Of a stretch of 64,000 bases of DNA, positions 10,385 through 22,189 are shown in pieces. Each line of letters begins with the position of its first letter. The first letter of the stretch is position 1. The notes beneath the pieces are model-generated. The model did not search any database, was not told where the DNA came from, and saw only the letters and a program-made list of their open reading frames with translations. Source of the stretch: Charina bottae (Eukaryota > Chordata > Lepidosauria > Squamata > Charinaidae); contig JALMGJ010000005.1 in the NCBI GenBank assembly GCA_023362775.1, positions 67,657,963-67,721,962 on the forward strand. The letters run 5' to 3'. Both the position numbers and the translations under genes were made by a program.

Positions 10385-11835
10385 ATCTTTGTTGTTGAGA
10401 AGGTGCTCAGCCTACAGGTCCAGGGGGTTCTAGAGGAAGCCTATTATCTGGAGCCTTTTCAGTCAGGATTCAAACCGGATTTTAGCACTAAGACAGCATT
10501 GACTGCACTTACTGATGATCTCTGGCAGGTTCGAGATGGTGGCAGTGCATCCATCCTGGCCCTCCTCGATCTCTCCGAGGCCTTCAGTATCATTAATTAT
10601 ACTAGAATGACCAGCTCAGGGGGTTGGGAGTGAGAGGCACAGCATTGTAGTGGCTCCCCTCCTTTCTCTGGGGCTGGTTATAGTTGCTATTAACAAGGGG
10701 GGTGGGATAGAGATCAAGCCCAAGGGTGTTGCTTTATGGGGTGCCTCAGGCCTCTACTCTCTCTCCACTCCTCTTTAATATCGACATGAAACTACTGGGG
10801 GAGATCACCTGTTGACACAGGATGAGGCATCATCAATATGCTGATGATGCCCAATTATACATCTCTTTCCCAGGCCAACCAAGTGATGCTGTCACAATCC
10901 TATCCCACTGTCTAGAGGCTGTGGGGGTCTAGATAGGGAAGGACAGCTTCAGCTTAACCCTGGCAAGACTGAATGGCTGTGGTGCCCTAGATCTAGACTT
11001 GTCATCTCTGTCTCTGAATGGGGTAGCACACCCTCAGACAGGTCAAATGTGCAAATTGGGGAATCCTCCTGGATTCAAGTTGACTCGTGCCCTAGTCACC
11101 TCCTGATTGGAATGGTGTAACACGCTGTACATGGGCTGCCCTTGAAAATTATATGGAAGCTGCAACTTCTCCAAAATTTTATTTTTATTTCCAACTTATA
11201 TCACCGCCCATCTCCCCCCACAAAGGGGACTCTGGGCCCTCATGTGGTGCTGTGGGCAGTTTTGATATGCTCATGTGACACCTCTGCTCTGTGAGCCGCA
11301 TTGGGTCCCATTGAGCTTTTGGCTGAAATTCAAGGGGCTGGTTATCACATATAAAGCCCTACATGGCACAGGACTGGATTATTTGTAGAACCTCCTGCCT
11401 CTAATTGTCTCTGCATGCCTTACCAGGGCCAGCAGGGAGGGCAAGCTCCAGGTCCCACCTATTACGGAATGTCATCTGGTAGGACCTAGGAATTGTGCCT
11501 TCTCAGTTTGCAATGCCTGCCCTATGGAACAGCTTCTCCCTGGAGATCAGCATGGCCCCAATACTGTTAGCCTTTCACAAGGCATTAAAGTCTTGGTTGT
11601 TCCCCCATGTTTTTGGGCTGGGAGGTGAGGTGAACCCTGCTGGCTGATCTGTTTGGTTCCAGTTCTTCGCCTAGAAATAGAATGTTCTTAGACCTTATGT
11701 ATTTGTTTAGGTTTATTTTGTTGTTTCTGGGTGTTATTTATATTATGTTTTGTTTTGGCTTTAATCCTATTAAATTGTGTATTGTGAGATGGGCAACTAT
11801 ATACAATGTTTAAATAAATGAATAAATTTAAGAAA
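10385..11835 (+). mobile_element. L2-type LINE, 3' half, decayed
   Basis: Starts with EEAYYLEPFQSGFKPDFSTK, then ALLDLSEAFSIIN (catalytic Asp region). A QYADDAQLYISF-like RT box lies near 10839-10870. The typical C-terminal block with TIKPYMAQDWI-like residues lies near 11340-11400. It ends in a 3' UTR and (AAATGAAT)n tail near 11815-11830. Multiple stops and frameshifts are present. The stretch 11180-11270 holds tail-like sequence that interrupts the ORF. Confidence 0.78.
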
Positions 11836-12080
11836 CTTCTGATTTGTCCAATAAGAAGCCAAAAACAGGGTAGAGATTTTCATACCATATATGAAACAAA
11901 AGGCATTATTCTCTGGGAATCCAGAGGGGTATCATGCAAAAGTCTGAGTTCAGGTCAACTCCAGAGAATAGTTTAATTTAAGATCATTAGGCTAAATATT
12001 TCAGGAAATCATCAAGATACTGTATGTACAAGAAAGAAAGAAGTGGACATTTTCACCAGCTACAAGGGGAGGGAGGGAGT

Positions 12081-12252
12081 AGGGAAGGAAGGAAGGAAGG
12101 AAGGAAGGAAGGAAGGAAGGAAGGAAGGAAGGAAGGAAGGGAAGGGAAGGGAAGGGAAGGGAAGGGAAGGGAAAGGAAAGGAAAGGAAAGGAAAGGAAAG
12201 GAAAGGAAAGGAAAGGAAAGGAAAGGAAAGGAAAGGAAAGGAAAGGAAAGGA
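12081..12252. repeat. compound GGAA / GGGAA / GGAAA satellite
   Basis: Tandem GGAAG units up to about 12140, then GGGAA-type units to about 12175, then GGAAA units to 12252. It gives spurious Lys/Gly/Arg and Ser/Phe/Pro repeat frames on both strands. Confidence 0.95.
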
Positions 12253-15200
12253 GGGTTAGACTGAGCAGAAGTTAAAATCCAACATACACTGTGGAGGCAT
12301 TTTACTGAGAAATGACAGTGGTAGATTCTGCATATCATAGGCGTGGAAGGATCGGTGACAACCAAGAGAGAAGGTGCTTTGATTGTTTCTTTGCTCCAAT
12401 TGCACACCTTACAAACTTTCCCCCCAAAATAGTTTTTTCCACATTCAAAGCTTCTTCCATTCCAAATAACCGAAACAACCTCTCATTTTGAGCTAGCATA
12501 TTTGTGTAAAAATAACTAACTTGTTCTTAAAATATTTTCAATGAACATCAGGAATGCAACAAGATGAAGATATTGTGATAGGGGTAAGCAACTAACCTCA
12601 CATGTATATTATGGGGATGGCAGGTCAGTACATGTCCAGATTCCAAAATGCTCATTATGTCTACTTGCATTTGCCCATCTAGCTTAATACATCGAAGCAG
12701 TTTTGAAATTTGCAGAATTACTTACTGGTGGAATGAAGGTTGTTCCTGCAGGAAAGTAACTTCTATATTTAGACTGTGCCTCAGGTAAGTAGGTGGCTGA
12801 AAGAAAACCTGTTTGTCACCTCCCAGAAGAGTTTCTGCCTCAGTTCACATGTCACACTAAGGCACGGATTAATTGTATGGATACTTAGTGAAGGGAGCAT
12901 AACTTCGAAGGGCTGAGTGCCACATGGACCTTTGAAAAGTGGGCTTATACAAGTGCAGAAGGGGGAGATGTTATTTTAAGAAGGGGCACATGCATATCTT
13001 TGATACATGTACACAAACATACACAAATCTATCACACACACACATACACACTGTTGTCTGACACCCACACATTGCAGAGTAATCAGAAGACCAACAGCAG
13101 TGACACCTAGAAAATGGGCCATGACGGACTGTTTTTGAAGGACAGATTGTTTTCTGTCAGATGACAAGAAGAGGAACTAAAGGCAACAAGGGAAAAATTA
13201 GTAAAAACGTTGTGCAGGGGGGATGAGGGGAAGAGGATGGGAAGAGCATTGGTGGGCAGAGGAGGGACAGAGAGTGAAGGTTGGCAGAGGAGGTAAGAAA
13301 TGTGACGACAATGAACAAAGCAAGAACGAGACACTGCATGGGTAGACACCGACATAAGGGCAAGCAGCACAAAATGGCAGGCAGGAGTGAGATGGGGTGT
13401 GCAGTTACACCTTGGCAGTCCTGTGCTAAGCCATAAGTTATGGTTTACACATCATCATAGATGAGATCATACAGTCTGCTAAGCTGAACCAAAGACATCC
13501 CCTTCTGGCAGGCTGTCAATCCAGTGACTTTCTTCTGGAGCAACGTGGGAAACATACTCGGATGAACAAAGGGAAGAGGGGGTGTGGCTGCTCAGCCAAA
13601 TGCAGTTCACACAGAAGAGCCAAATTAACTCAGAAACTAAAAGGCGTGGGACGGAAGTCTTAAAGTCCATTTCACCTCCTTATTTCTGGGCTGGGTTCTA
13701 GCTCCACATTTACAAAAGGAGGATAGTATCTGGTGGTTCAGCTGTTGCTGAAATCAAGTAAGGATTAAAATCTGATTTAGTTATGACTTCGTTTCGGTGA
13801 TAAACCATTTTTGCCATTGCAGAAAATAGCTCTAAGCTGTGGCTATTTTCTTCCTATGATTACAGATACGGGGATTGGGTCATGAGCAGTGATCTGCTGC
13901 TCCCATAATGGCAGCAGGCTGACTTTCAATTTATTTGTGTGTCTTCCCTTCTGGGGGATCGCATTAACTATACCCAATCATTGTTAGTATTTCATAAGTG
14001 AAATAAAAAACAAAGTGAGATAAAAGGAAATCAGATAGCAATTATGAAACACATTATTTGCCAATGTACACTTAAGTCATATTTGTTTAGGCATCTTTTA
14101 CAGGAGACTCAGATTTACCCTTGCAATTTTTGTGGCTCATAGGTGGGCATATTTATCATTCCAAACCTTTCAAGTATTTTGAAAGAATGGCTGAAAACAA
14201 TTTCCCTAAGTTACCTGTTGATATGAAAATCACATTCAGCCAACAAATGAATAACAATGAACAAAATGTACAAAAATGTTGGAAGACATCATCTGCCTGC
14301 AGACATATTTCATAAATCTTGTTCTATGGATGTGGAGTTGGCTTTAATGTTTTCCAGAAGCTCAGCTACAGGTTCTATATTGTACATTTATTTAGGAGTA
14401 AGTGAAGTAATCGTTGCTTCCAACTTTTGCATAAGGTTTTGTCGTCATTTATCTTTCTTTGTCCTAGATTCAATGTCCCACAAGACAGGCAATGTTTTCC
14501 TTTGAAAATCTGCCAAAATTTGACCTAAGGTTCATCCAAAGAGGATGGAGAGTTTCTTAAGACACACCCCCCCCCAATCCATACAGTGGGTAGGCAAAAA
14601 AGCTTGCTCCCGTGGTATCACCAGTTAGCATTGTGGTGGCTAAGGCTGAGGCAGGGGAAGGGGCCATGTTAACTCCAACCAGTCAACCCACTCCTTCTGT
14701 TAGCAATCAAGGGCCTGAGGGTCAGGATCAGAGGAGACAGGAGTGTCCCTTTCTTAGTCTGAGTCCATGGACAGTAATAGTAGTTAGCTAGAGGATACCC
14801 CGAAAGCCCGATGATAACATAATATGAATTGATTTGAAGATCCATGCAGTGCTGTTTCCAGCCATTACAAGGCATGGATCAACCAGGGGAAGGACCACTA
14901 GGGATCTTTCAACCTTGAAATGCTTAAGCATCTGCTTAGGCAACATCCAAAAAAACCTCTCCATCTTTGATAGAAGTAGGCAACTCATCCCGTCAAGTAG
15001 CAGCAAAGTTCTTGCTCTTAAAGCGCATCAAAGAGCCTATGCAGAAGTTGAAGCAGCTATTGGGGGCAATTGGTAGAGTGGTCCAAAGGTATCAGATCTT
15101 ATACGACCTGACCTACAGCGATGATGGCTTTCAATGATCAGTCTTTCAGTGTTATAGGAGGATGTTAGATTCTAGTGCTCCTCTGTCTGGTCACCCCAGC

Positions 15201-15657
15201 TATCAGATTCCCCCCATGCACTATATTCAGCAGGAGAGAAGTTTGGGGTTGCTGCAAGCATCAGGCCCTGAAATAGGCATCCACTTTGCCTCAGACATTT
15301 CATCCAGCTAAACTGCAGTGTTTAGGTGCTACCTCTCTGCCACTACACACTGGTGTGTGGTATTTTTTATTTTGTGATCTAGAAAGAATCTGAGTCACAA
15401 GATTCAGACAAGCCTCATTTTAAAAAGGACAAGCTGAGCTATTTTTTTCTCTCTTACCTGACAGGCTCCAAAAAGTCTCCTAGTACCAAATTCCTCAAAT
15501 GCTTGTTACCATAAAAGGAATAATTACTTCAGCTAAGCTGAGCTGGGGTAGTCACATGTTACATTGATTACTATGGCAACTGATTATTTGTTATCAAGTT
15601 AATTTGTATAGAAAAGAGATCTTTTGTTTAAGCCGGCTGGCTATGCTTATCTCAACC
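12253..15657. other. unannotated interval
   Basis: About 3.4 kb with no recognised gene. There is a CA-rich stretch at 13019-13058. Several 60-90 codon frames exist, including a Lys/Ala/Glu-rich one at 14834-15076, but none shows a known motif. Confidence 0.45.
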
Positions 15658-15717
15658 TATTCAGATGTAATCTGCAGCTTGAATCATGTCAACTGGATTT
15701 CTATTTTCTCAGTGGAA

Positions 15718-15755
15718 ACGTTTCGCTCCTTATCCAAGGAGCTTCTTCAGTCTGA
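15718..15755 (-). ncRNA. hammerhead-like motif, PLE copy B short arm
   Basis: Minus strand CTGAAGA (15750-15744), GCTCCTT/AAGGAGC stem, GAAA (15724-15721), then CGTT. Core identical to copy A. Confidence 0.5.
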
Positions 15756-15848
15756 GCAAAGTTGGTAAGGGAATCCTAAATATGTTTCTAGGTAGCTGTG
15801 TGACCTTACACCTGGGGCTAGGTCATGGTTATTTTGAGATGTTATTTC

Positions 15849-16076
15849 TAAGTCCCTTTATCATCTAAAGGAGGATCGTTAAGATCACCATGCTGCTGTT
15901 GAGCTTGCGAAATGGTCTTAATCTTCCTAGGCACAGAAGACAAAGCGGGGAGGAAGATGGGGGAGAGATTGTGCCTGAGGCCCCCACCTCTATTCAAGGA
16001 AGGATTTTCCAAGTTGGCATAAATGGATTCCTTGACCCCTCTCTCAAACCACCTATCTTCTCTGTCTAAAATGTGA
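15849..16076 (-). pseudogene. inverted duplicate of the PLE C-terminus (copy B)
   Basis: Minus-strand reading from VHILDREDRWFERGVKESIY to a terminal GT-stop repeats the end of the plus-strand protein. It starts further upstream than the corresponding arm of copy A, so the two inversions arose separately. Confidence 0.8.
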
Positions 16077-16095
16077 ACACCTGGGTGTTTTTGAC

Positions 16096-17073
16096 ACCTG
16101 GGTCAAAATCAAGGCCCAGGAAGTACAGGCCTTCACGGACCATATAAACACTATAGATGCCAACATTAGCTTCACCAGAGAAGACACCAAGGACAACAGA
16201 CTGGCATTCCTAGACTGTGAAGTCCTCATTGGGACCGGTGGCAAGCTAGAAATAGGGATCTACAGGAAACCCACACACACAGATCAATATCTGATGTTTG
16301 ACTCCCACCATCCACTGCAGCACAAACTAGGAGTCATCAGGACATTGTCACACAGAGAAGAAACCATCCCCACCTCCATGGATTCCAAAAAGAATGAAAA
16401 TCAGCACCTGAGAACAGCCCTGAAGGCCTGTGGATATCCAAATTGGGCCTTCACCAAATCTAAATCTACCAGACCTAAAACAGCAACAGATAGGGCTGAG
16501 ACTCAGAGTAAACGAAAGAACCTGGTCATTCCCTACATGGCTGGCATGTCTGAAAAGATAAAACGGATATTTGGCAAACACCACATACCTGTATATTTCA
16601 AACCCACCAACACACTGAGACAGAGGCTTGTACACCCCAAAGATCAAACTCCAAAACACAAGAAAAGCAATGTGGTTTATGCAATCCAGTGCAGTGAGGA
16701 GTGCTCTGAACTCTACATTGGAGAAACCAAACAACCTATGTACAGGAGGATGGCCCAACACAGGAGAAGTAACACCACAGGACCAGAGTCAGCAGTTTAT
16801 CTTCATCTAAAGGAAAAAGGACACTCATTTGAGGACATTAATGTTCACATTTTAGACAGAGAAGATAGGTGGTTTGAGAGAGGGGTCAAGGAATCCATTT
16901 ATGCCAACTTGGAAAATCCTTCCTTGAATAGAGGTGGGGGCCTCAGGCACAATCTCTTCCCCATCTTCCTCCCTGCTTTGTCTTCTGTGCCTAGGAAGAT
17001 TAAGACAATTTCGCAAGCTCAACAGCAGCATGGTGATCTTAACGATCCTCCTTTAGATGATAAAAGGACTTAA
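16096..17073 (+). pseudogene. PLE RT remnant plus GIY-YIG nuclease
   Basis: Open from TWVKIKAQEVQAF through the stop at 17073, with first Met at 16294. The catalytic RT boxes upstream of this point are absent, so no RT activity is possible. The GIY-YIG region is intact: VVYAIQCSEECSELYIGETK around 16672-16731. The long frame on the other strand (16348-16761) is an antisense shadow. Confidence 0.86.
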
Positions 17074-17165
17074 AAATAACATCTCAAAATAACCATGACC
17101 TAGCCCCAGGTGTAAGGTCACACAGCTACCTAGAAACATATTTAGGATTCCCTTACCAACTTTGC

Positions 17166-17207
17166 TCAGACTGAAGAAGCTCCTTGGATAAGGAGCTAAA
17201 CATTTCC
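17166..17207 (+). ncRNA. degenerate hammerhead-like motif, PLE copy B long arm
   Basis: CTGAAGA at 17171-17177 and the stem are intact. The GAAA box is changed to TAAA at 17197-17200 and CGTT to CATT, which would inactivate a hammerhead. Confidence 0.5.
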
Positions 17208-17299
17208 ACTGAGAAAATAGAAATCCAGTTGACATGATTCAAGCTACAGACAATTCCACCTGGATGACTGAGAACCTTCATAGACATATTCAGATGTAA

Positions 17300-18303
17300 G
17301 TTTTCTTTGCCTGTGGGCCTCTCTGAGGTGAAACAGATTCCTGTAAATATGTTCTGTTGTTTTGAATAAATGCAACTATATCTTTACTGCAAAAGTTTGT
17401 TTTTATTGATCTCTCTCTCTATCAAGCTTCTGCAACTCTGCATTTAAAAATAAATATTAATAACATGGTGGAGGTAGATCAAACCTAGCAGTGGCTGCCT
17501 GGTGGCCCGTCTCTTGCCAACCAACCAGCATTCCAAATGAGAGGGTGTTCTCTGGGGCAGGTGGTGTGTTAGCAACACATCACTCATGGGTGGACTCTTA
17601 AGAAGAACAGTCCCCCCATGGACTGTTCCTATATGCCACTTGGGGACAAAGGCTGAGGGCTAGCCCTTGACATAAGCCTCTACTCCCAGATATGGTATAC
17701 TGGGTCATTCAGGGTGCTCTGGATCTGAGGCCAGACACCACACACAGCACAAGCTACATTGTCATCATGAAGACAATTTTCTAGACAGCAACTGAGCAGA
17801 AGATTATAACCCAAAGAGAAGGCTTGGTCACTGCTTCTTTTTTACCCTTTCCTTTCCTTTCGATCCTTTGCTAAGGGGAAGTTAGAGTTCATGTGGGCCG
17901 CTGGATGGCTTAGCCTCCAAGAGAAAGCAAGTAAATGTATGCGCAACTGTGTTTTATACAGAAGGGGTGTTAGTGTTGGGGCTGCAAATGCCAAGTACAA
18001 AATTGACTTTGGCTGCTTCATTCAGCTGTCAGGGAGAATGTGCTCTGTGCATGCTTATATAACCTTCCGAATGTTCAGAAGACATTGAAAAGGACAAAAG
18101 TGAAGACTCTGTTCAAGATTGTTTGGGGAGGTTTATACTCTCTCTTGTCCTGTGCTACTCTTCTGCTTAACGTTTGGTGTGTTGGGTCTGGGAATATATG
18201 TGTGTGTGATTCTTATCCTGATCACAGCTTTTCAGAATGTGTTTCTGTGGTTTTGGTCCACTAGGGCAATCCTCATGTTTTTCTACTTATTCAAGCCAGA
18301 ATT
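17300..18303. other. unannotated interval
   Basis: No gene recognised. The sequence at about 17340-17470 has AATAAA-like signals and could be an old LTR or LINE tail, but I cannot support a family. Confidence 0.45.
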
Positions 18304-18325
18304 CTAATAAACTGCATTTTGTTCT

Positions 18326-18755
18326 TTGTTGTTTATTCGTTCAGTCGCTTCCGACTCTTTGTGACTTCATGGACCAGCCCACGCCAGAGCTTCCTGTCAG
18401 CCGTCGCCATCCCCATCTCCCCCACGGTCGAGTCCATCACCTCCAGAATATCATCCATCCATCTTGCCCTTGGTCGGCCCCTCTTCCTTTTGCCTTCCAC
18501 TTTCCCTAGCATCAGCATCTTCTCCAGGGTATCCTGTCTTCTCATTATGTGGCCAAAGTACTTCAGTTTTGCCTTTAATATTCCCTCAAGTGAGCAGTCT
18601 GGCTTTATTTCCTGGAGTATGGACTGGTTTGATCTTCTCGCAGTCCAAGGCATTCTCAGAATTTTTCTCCAACACCACAGTTCAAAAGCATCTATCTTCC
18701 TTCGCTCAGCCTTCCTTATGGTCCAGCTCTCGCAGCCATAGGTTACTACGGGGAA
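18326..18755 (-). pseudogene. Bov-B ORF2 C-terminus, distal copy
   Basis: The longest clean frame, 18653-18333, reads PWTARRSNQSILQEIKPDCS, then LKYFGHIMRRQDTLEKMLML, then GRPRARWMDDILEV, ending KSRKRLNE. It is the usual Bov-B C-terminal block in good condition. It stops at the point where the plus-strand LINE is inserted. Confidence 0.85.
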
Positions 18756-18757
18756 TT

Positions 18758-19730
18758 CAATTCAAACTATCCTAAACATCTTTGCAGAAGCATATGAAAA
18801 GCTCGGCCTCTCGATTAACATTAAAAAAACCAAAGTGCTTGACCAGCAAGTTCGAACCAATCCCTCTGCAGCGCCATCAATCCAGCTTAAAGGTGTGTCA
18901 CCAGAAAATGTCGACCACTTTTCTTATCTCAGCAGCCATCTATCTACAAAAGCCGACATCGACGCTGAAATTCAGCATCGCCTGAGCTCTGCGAGTGTAG
19001 CTTTCTCCCGAATGAAGCGTAGAGTGTTTGAGGATCGGGACATTCGCAGGGAGACCAAAATGCTTGCTTACAAAGCCATTGTACTACCAACCCTTCTGTA
19101 CGCCTGTGAAACATGGACCCTCTACAAACGCCACCTCCAACTTCTTGAAAGATTCCATCAACGCTGCCTCCGAAAAATTCTGCAAATTACTTGGGAAGAT
19201 AGGCGGACTAATGTTAGCGTATTAGAAGAAGCGAAAACCACCAGCATTGAAACAATGATCATCCAACATCAACTTCGCTGGACCGGTCATGTTGTTCGAA
19301 TGCCTGACCATCGTCTTCCAAAGCAGCTACTTTACTCCCAACTTAAGAATGGAAAACGGAATGTTGGTGAACAGCAAAAGAGATTCAAAGATACTCTCAA
19401 AGCTAATTTAAAAAAATGTAATATCAGCATTGAGAACTGGGAAGCCCTAACTCATGAGCGTTTCAATTGGAGGTCAGCCTTTATTAATGGTGCTATGGAC
19501 TTTGAAGAAGCACGAGTACAGGGCGAAAAGGAGAAAAGAGCTAAAAGGAAGGCACATCAGGCAAACCCTCATCATGACCGTCTCCCACCCGGAAACCTAT
19601 GCCCTCATTGTGGGAGGTTGTGCGGATCCAGAATTGGCCTTTATAGCCACTTACGGATCCACCGTTAAAATTTTACCTTTGGAAGACAATCTTACTCGGC
19701 TACGAGTGATCGCCAATGAATGAATGAATG
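18758..19730 (+). mobile_element. RTE-like LINE 3' fragment inserted in Bov-B
   Basis: 5'-truncated LINE ending in (TGAA)n. A 13-bp duplication ACTACGGGGAATT occurs at 18745-18757 and 19731-19743, the mark of its own target-primed insertion. The sequence is nearly identical to the 3' part of the copy at 34568-36020, so the family was active recently. Confidence 0.85.
18760..19668 (+). pseudogene. RTE-like RT C-terminal region with terminal zinc finger
   Basis: Open from EAYEKLGLSINIKKTKVL through the stop at 19668. It contains the thumb-side motifs FSYLSSHLSTKADIDAEI, YKAIVLPTLLYACETWTLYK and LRWTGHVVRMPDHRLPKQLL. It ends with a C2H2-like CPHCGRLCGSRIGLYSHLRI. The polymerase catalytic core is missing. 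Clade placement near RTE is from motif memory; RTE-X is possible. Confidence 0.78.
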
Positions 19731-20731
19731 ACTACGGGGAATTTGTTGTTTATTCGTTCAGTCGCTTCCGACTCTTCGTGTATGGACTGGTTTGATCTTC
19801 TTGCAGTCCAAGGCGCACTCAGAATTTTCCTCCAACACCACAGTTCAAAAGCATCTATCTTCCTTCGCTCAGCCTTCCTTATGGTCCAGCTCTCACAGCC
19901 ATAGGTTACTACAGGGAATACCATTGCTTTAACTATGCGGACCTTTGTTGTCAGTGTGATGTCTCTGCTCTTAACTATTTTATCAAGATTTGCCATTGCT
20001 GTCCTCCCAAGAAGTAGACGTCTTCTGATTTCCTGGCTGCAGTCAGCATCTGCAGTAATCTTTGCGCCTAGAAATACAAAGTCTGTCACTGCCTCCACTT
20101 TTTCTCCCTCTATTTGCCAGTTATCAATCAAGCTGGTTGCCATAATCTTGGTTTTTTTGAGGTTTAACTGCAACCCAGCTTTTGCACTTTCTTCTTTTAC
20201 CTTCGTCATAAGGCTCCTCAACTCCTCCTCGCTTTCAGCCATCAAAGTGGTATCATCTGCATATCTAAGATTGTTAATGTTTCTTCCAGCGATTTTAACT
20301 CCAGCCTTGGATTCCTCAAGCCCAGCACGTCTCATGATGTGTTCTGCGTACAGGTTGAATAGGTAGGGTGAGAGTATACAACCTTGCCGTACTCCTTTCC
20401 CAATCTTAAACCAGTCCGTTGTTCCGTGCTCTGTTCTTACCGTTGCTACTTGGTCGTTATACAGATTCCTCAGGAGGCAGACAAGATGACTTGGTATCCC
20501 CATACCACCAAGAACTTGCCACAATTTGTTATGATCCACACTGTCAAAGGCTTTAGAATAGTCAATAAAGCAAAAATAGATGTTTTTCTGAAACTCCCTG
20601 GCTTTCTCCATTATCCAGCGGATATTGGCAATTTGGTCTCTAGTTCCTCTGCCTTTTCTAAACCCAGCTTGTACTTCTGGCAATTCTTGCTCCATGAATT
20701 GCTGGAGTCTACCTTGCAAGATCTTGAGCAT
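19700..20731 (-). pseudogene. Bov-B reverse transcriptase
   Basis: Open frame of 343 codons whose last part runs past the 3'-end duplication. RT landmarks: AGFRKGRGTRDQIANIRWIM, FCFIDYSKAFDSVDHNKLW (first catalytic Asp), GVRQGCILSPYLFNLYAEH, LRYADDTTLMAESEEEL (catalytic YADD), and KTKVRIVKAMVFPVVTYGCE. The frame is intact across the palm. Upstream parts are in other frames, so the protein as a whole is broken. The antisense frame at 19935-20366 is a shadow. Confidence 0.88.
19742..19917 (-). repeat. second copy of Bov-B 3' end with internal deletion
   Basis: Repeats the Bov-B 3' terminus of 18322-18755 but lacks the ~253 bp equivalent to 18365-18617. It runs directly from the terminal GACTCTTCGTG into TATGGACTGG. 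It joins seamlessly to the upstream Bov-B RT. Confidence 0.82.
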
Positions 20732-20764
20732 TACCTTACTGGCATGTGAAATAAGTGCCAGTGT

Positions 20765-21236
20765 TCAATAGTTTGAACATTCTTTAGTGTTTCCCTTTTT
20801 TGGTATGGGGATATAAGTTGATTTTTTCCAATCTGATGGCCATTCTTGTGTTTTCCAAATTTGCTGGCATATGGCATGCACCACCTTGACAGCATCATCT
20901 TGCAAGATTTTAAACAGTTCAGCTGGGATACCGTCGTCTCCTGCTGCCTTGTTATTAGCAATGCTTCTTAAGGCCCATTCAACCTCACTCTTCAGGATGT
21001 CTGGCTCTAACTCTCTGACCACAGCGTCAAAGCTATCTCCAATATTATTATCCTTCCTGTACAGATCTTCCATATATTCTTGCCACCTTTTCTTGATCTC
21101 TTCTGCTTCTGTTAGGTCCTTGCCATCTTTTTTTTTTTATCATACCCATTTTTGCCTGGAATTTACCTCCGATGTTTCTAATTTTCTGGAAGAGGTCTCT
21201 TGTCCTTTCTATTCTATTATCTTCTTCCACTTCCAC
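20765..21236 (-). pseudogene. Bov-B ORF2 segment between endonuclease and RT
   Basis: Two overlapping frames. One carries RIERTRDLFQKIRNIGGKFQ then AKMGMIKKK. The other carries EPDILKSEVEWALRSIANNK, AAGDDGIPAELFKIL and YIPIPKKGNTKECSNY, the N-terminal RT region. A frameshift in the poly-T near 21128-21140 separates them. The frame then breaks again before the palm. Confidence 0.82.
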
Positions 21237-21557
21237 ACATTGCTTGTTTAAAAATAATTCCTTATCTCTTCTGGCTAACCTCTGGAATTTTGCATTTAAT
21301 TGGGCATATCTCCCCCTATCACTGTTGCCTTTTGCTTTCCTTCTTTCTTCGGCTACTTCCAGTGTCCCAGCAGACAGCCATCTTGCCTTCTTGGTTTTCT
21401 TTTTCTTTGGGACGTTTTTTGTTGCCGCCTCCTGAACAATGTTGCGAACTTCTGTCCATAGTTCTTCAGGGACACTATCTACTAAATCTAGTCCCTTATA
21501 CTGTATCTATTCTTCACTTCCACTGCATATTCATTAGGAATGTTAGTGAGCTCATAT

Positions 21558-21850
21558 CTAACTGGTCTTCCCTATTCTCTTTAGTCTGATTCTAAATTGT
21601 GCAATAAGAAGTTTGTGATCTGAACTATAGTCAGTTCCAGGTCTTGTTCTTACCGACTGTATAGATGTCCGCCACCTTTGGCTGCAAAGGATGTAGTCAA
21701 TCTGATTTCGGTGTCGACCATCTGGTGAAGTCCATGTATAAAGTCGTCTTTTAGCTTGCTGGAAGAGAGTGTTTGTTATGCACAGTGAATTGTCTTGGCA
21801 AAATTCTATCAGCCTATGTCCCACTTCATTTTGTTCTCCCAGACCATAAA
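21558..21850 (-). pseudogene. Bov-B endonuclease, 3' portion
   Basis: Reads GLGEQNEVGHRLIEFCQDNS, NTLFQQAKRRLYTWTSPDGR, RNQIDYILCSQRW and SSDHKLLIAQFRIRLKR. These are the second half of the AP-type endonuclease, including the SDHKLL catalytic His motif. Separated from the first half by the SINE at 21851-22188. Confidence 0.85.
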
Positions 21851-22188
21851 AAGGTAAAGGTAAAGGTTCCCCCCGCACATTTGTGCAGTTGTGTCCGACT
21901 CTAGGGGCCAGTGCTCATCTCCGTTTGTTAGCCGAAGAGCCAGAGTTGTCCGAAGACGCTTCCACGGTCATGTGGCCGCATGATGCGCATGGTACGCTGT
22001 TACCTACCCACCGAAGTGGTACCTATTCATCTACTTGCATTTGCATGCTTTCAAATTGCTAGGTTGGCAGGAGCTGGAGCTAGTGTGGGAGCTCACTCCG
22101 TCATGCGGGGCTAGGGATTCGAACCTCCGAACTTGCGATCTTCCAATCGACAAGCCTGGCATTTTACCCACTGAGCCACCACACCCCT
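21851..22188 (-). mobile_element. tRNA-derived SINE in Bov-B endonuclease
   Basis: Full-length family member on the minus strand. The head GGGGTGTGGTGGCTCAGTGG contains the box A-like TGGCTCAGTGG, and GGTTCGAATCC is box B. The tail is (CTTTAC)n near 21851. It disrupts the endonuclease after GITGKHK. Confidence 0.88.
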
Positions 22189-22189
22189 T

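Larger units (their letters stand above)
15671..17286 (+). mobile_element. Penelope-like element, copy B, with inverted short arm
   Basis: Head-to-head Penelope-like insertion. A short minus-strand arm (15671 to about 16077) repeats the C-terminal coding region and 3' end. The long plus-strand arm (about 16093-17286) starts just after the RT YVDD box. Flanked by a perfect 13-bp duplication TATTCAGATGTAA at 15658-15670 and 17287-17299. The right end CTTCATAGACA defines the true element 3' end and matches the far end of copy A. Confidence 0.88.

Noticed and set aside
12024..12407. Lys/Gly/Arg-rich and Ser/Phe/Pro-rich repeat proteins
   Set aside because: Translation of the GGAA-type satellite in different frames. 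No coding evidence.
12976..13372. minus-strand frames with signal-peptide-like hydrophobic starts
   Set aside because: Low-complexity Leu/Ser/Pro composition from GA-rich DNA. No splice context or domain.
19935..20366. 143-codon plus-strand frame
   Set aside because: Antisense of the Bov-B RT, which has full RT motifs on the other strand.
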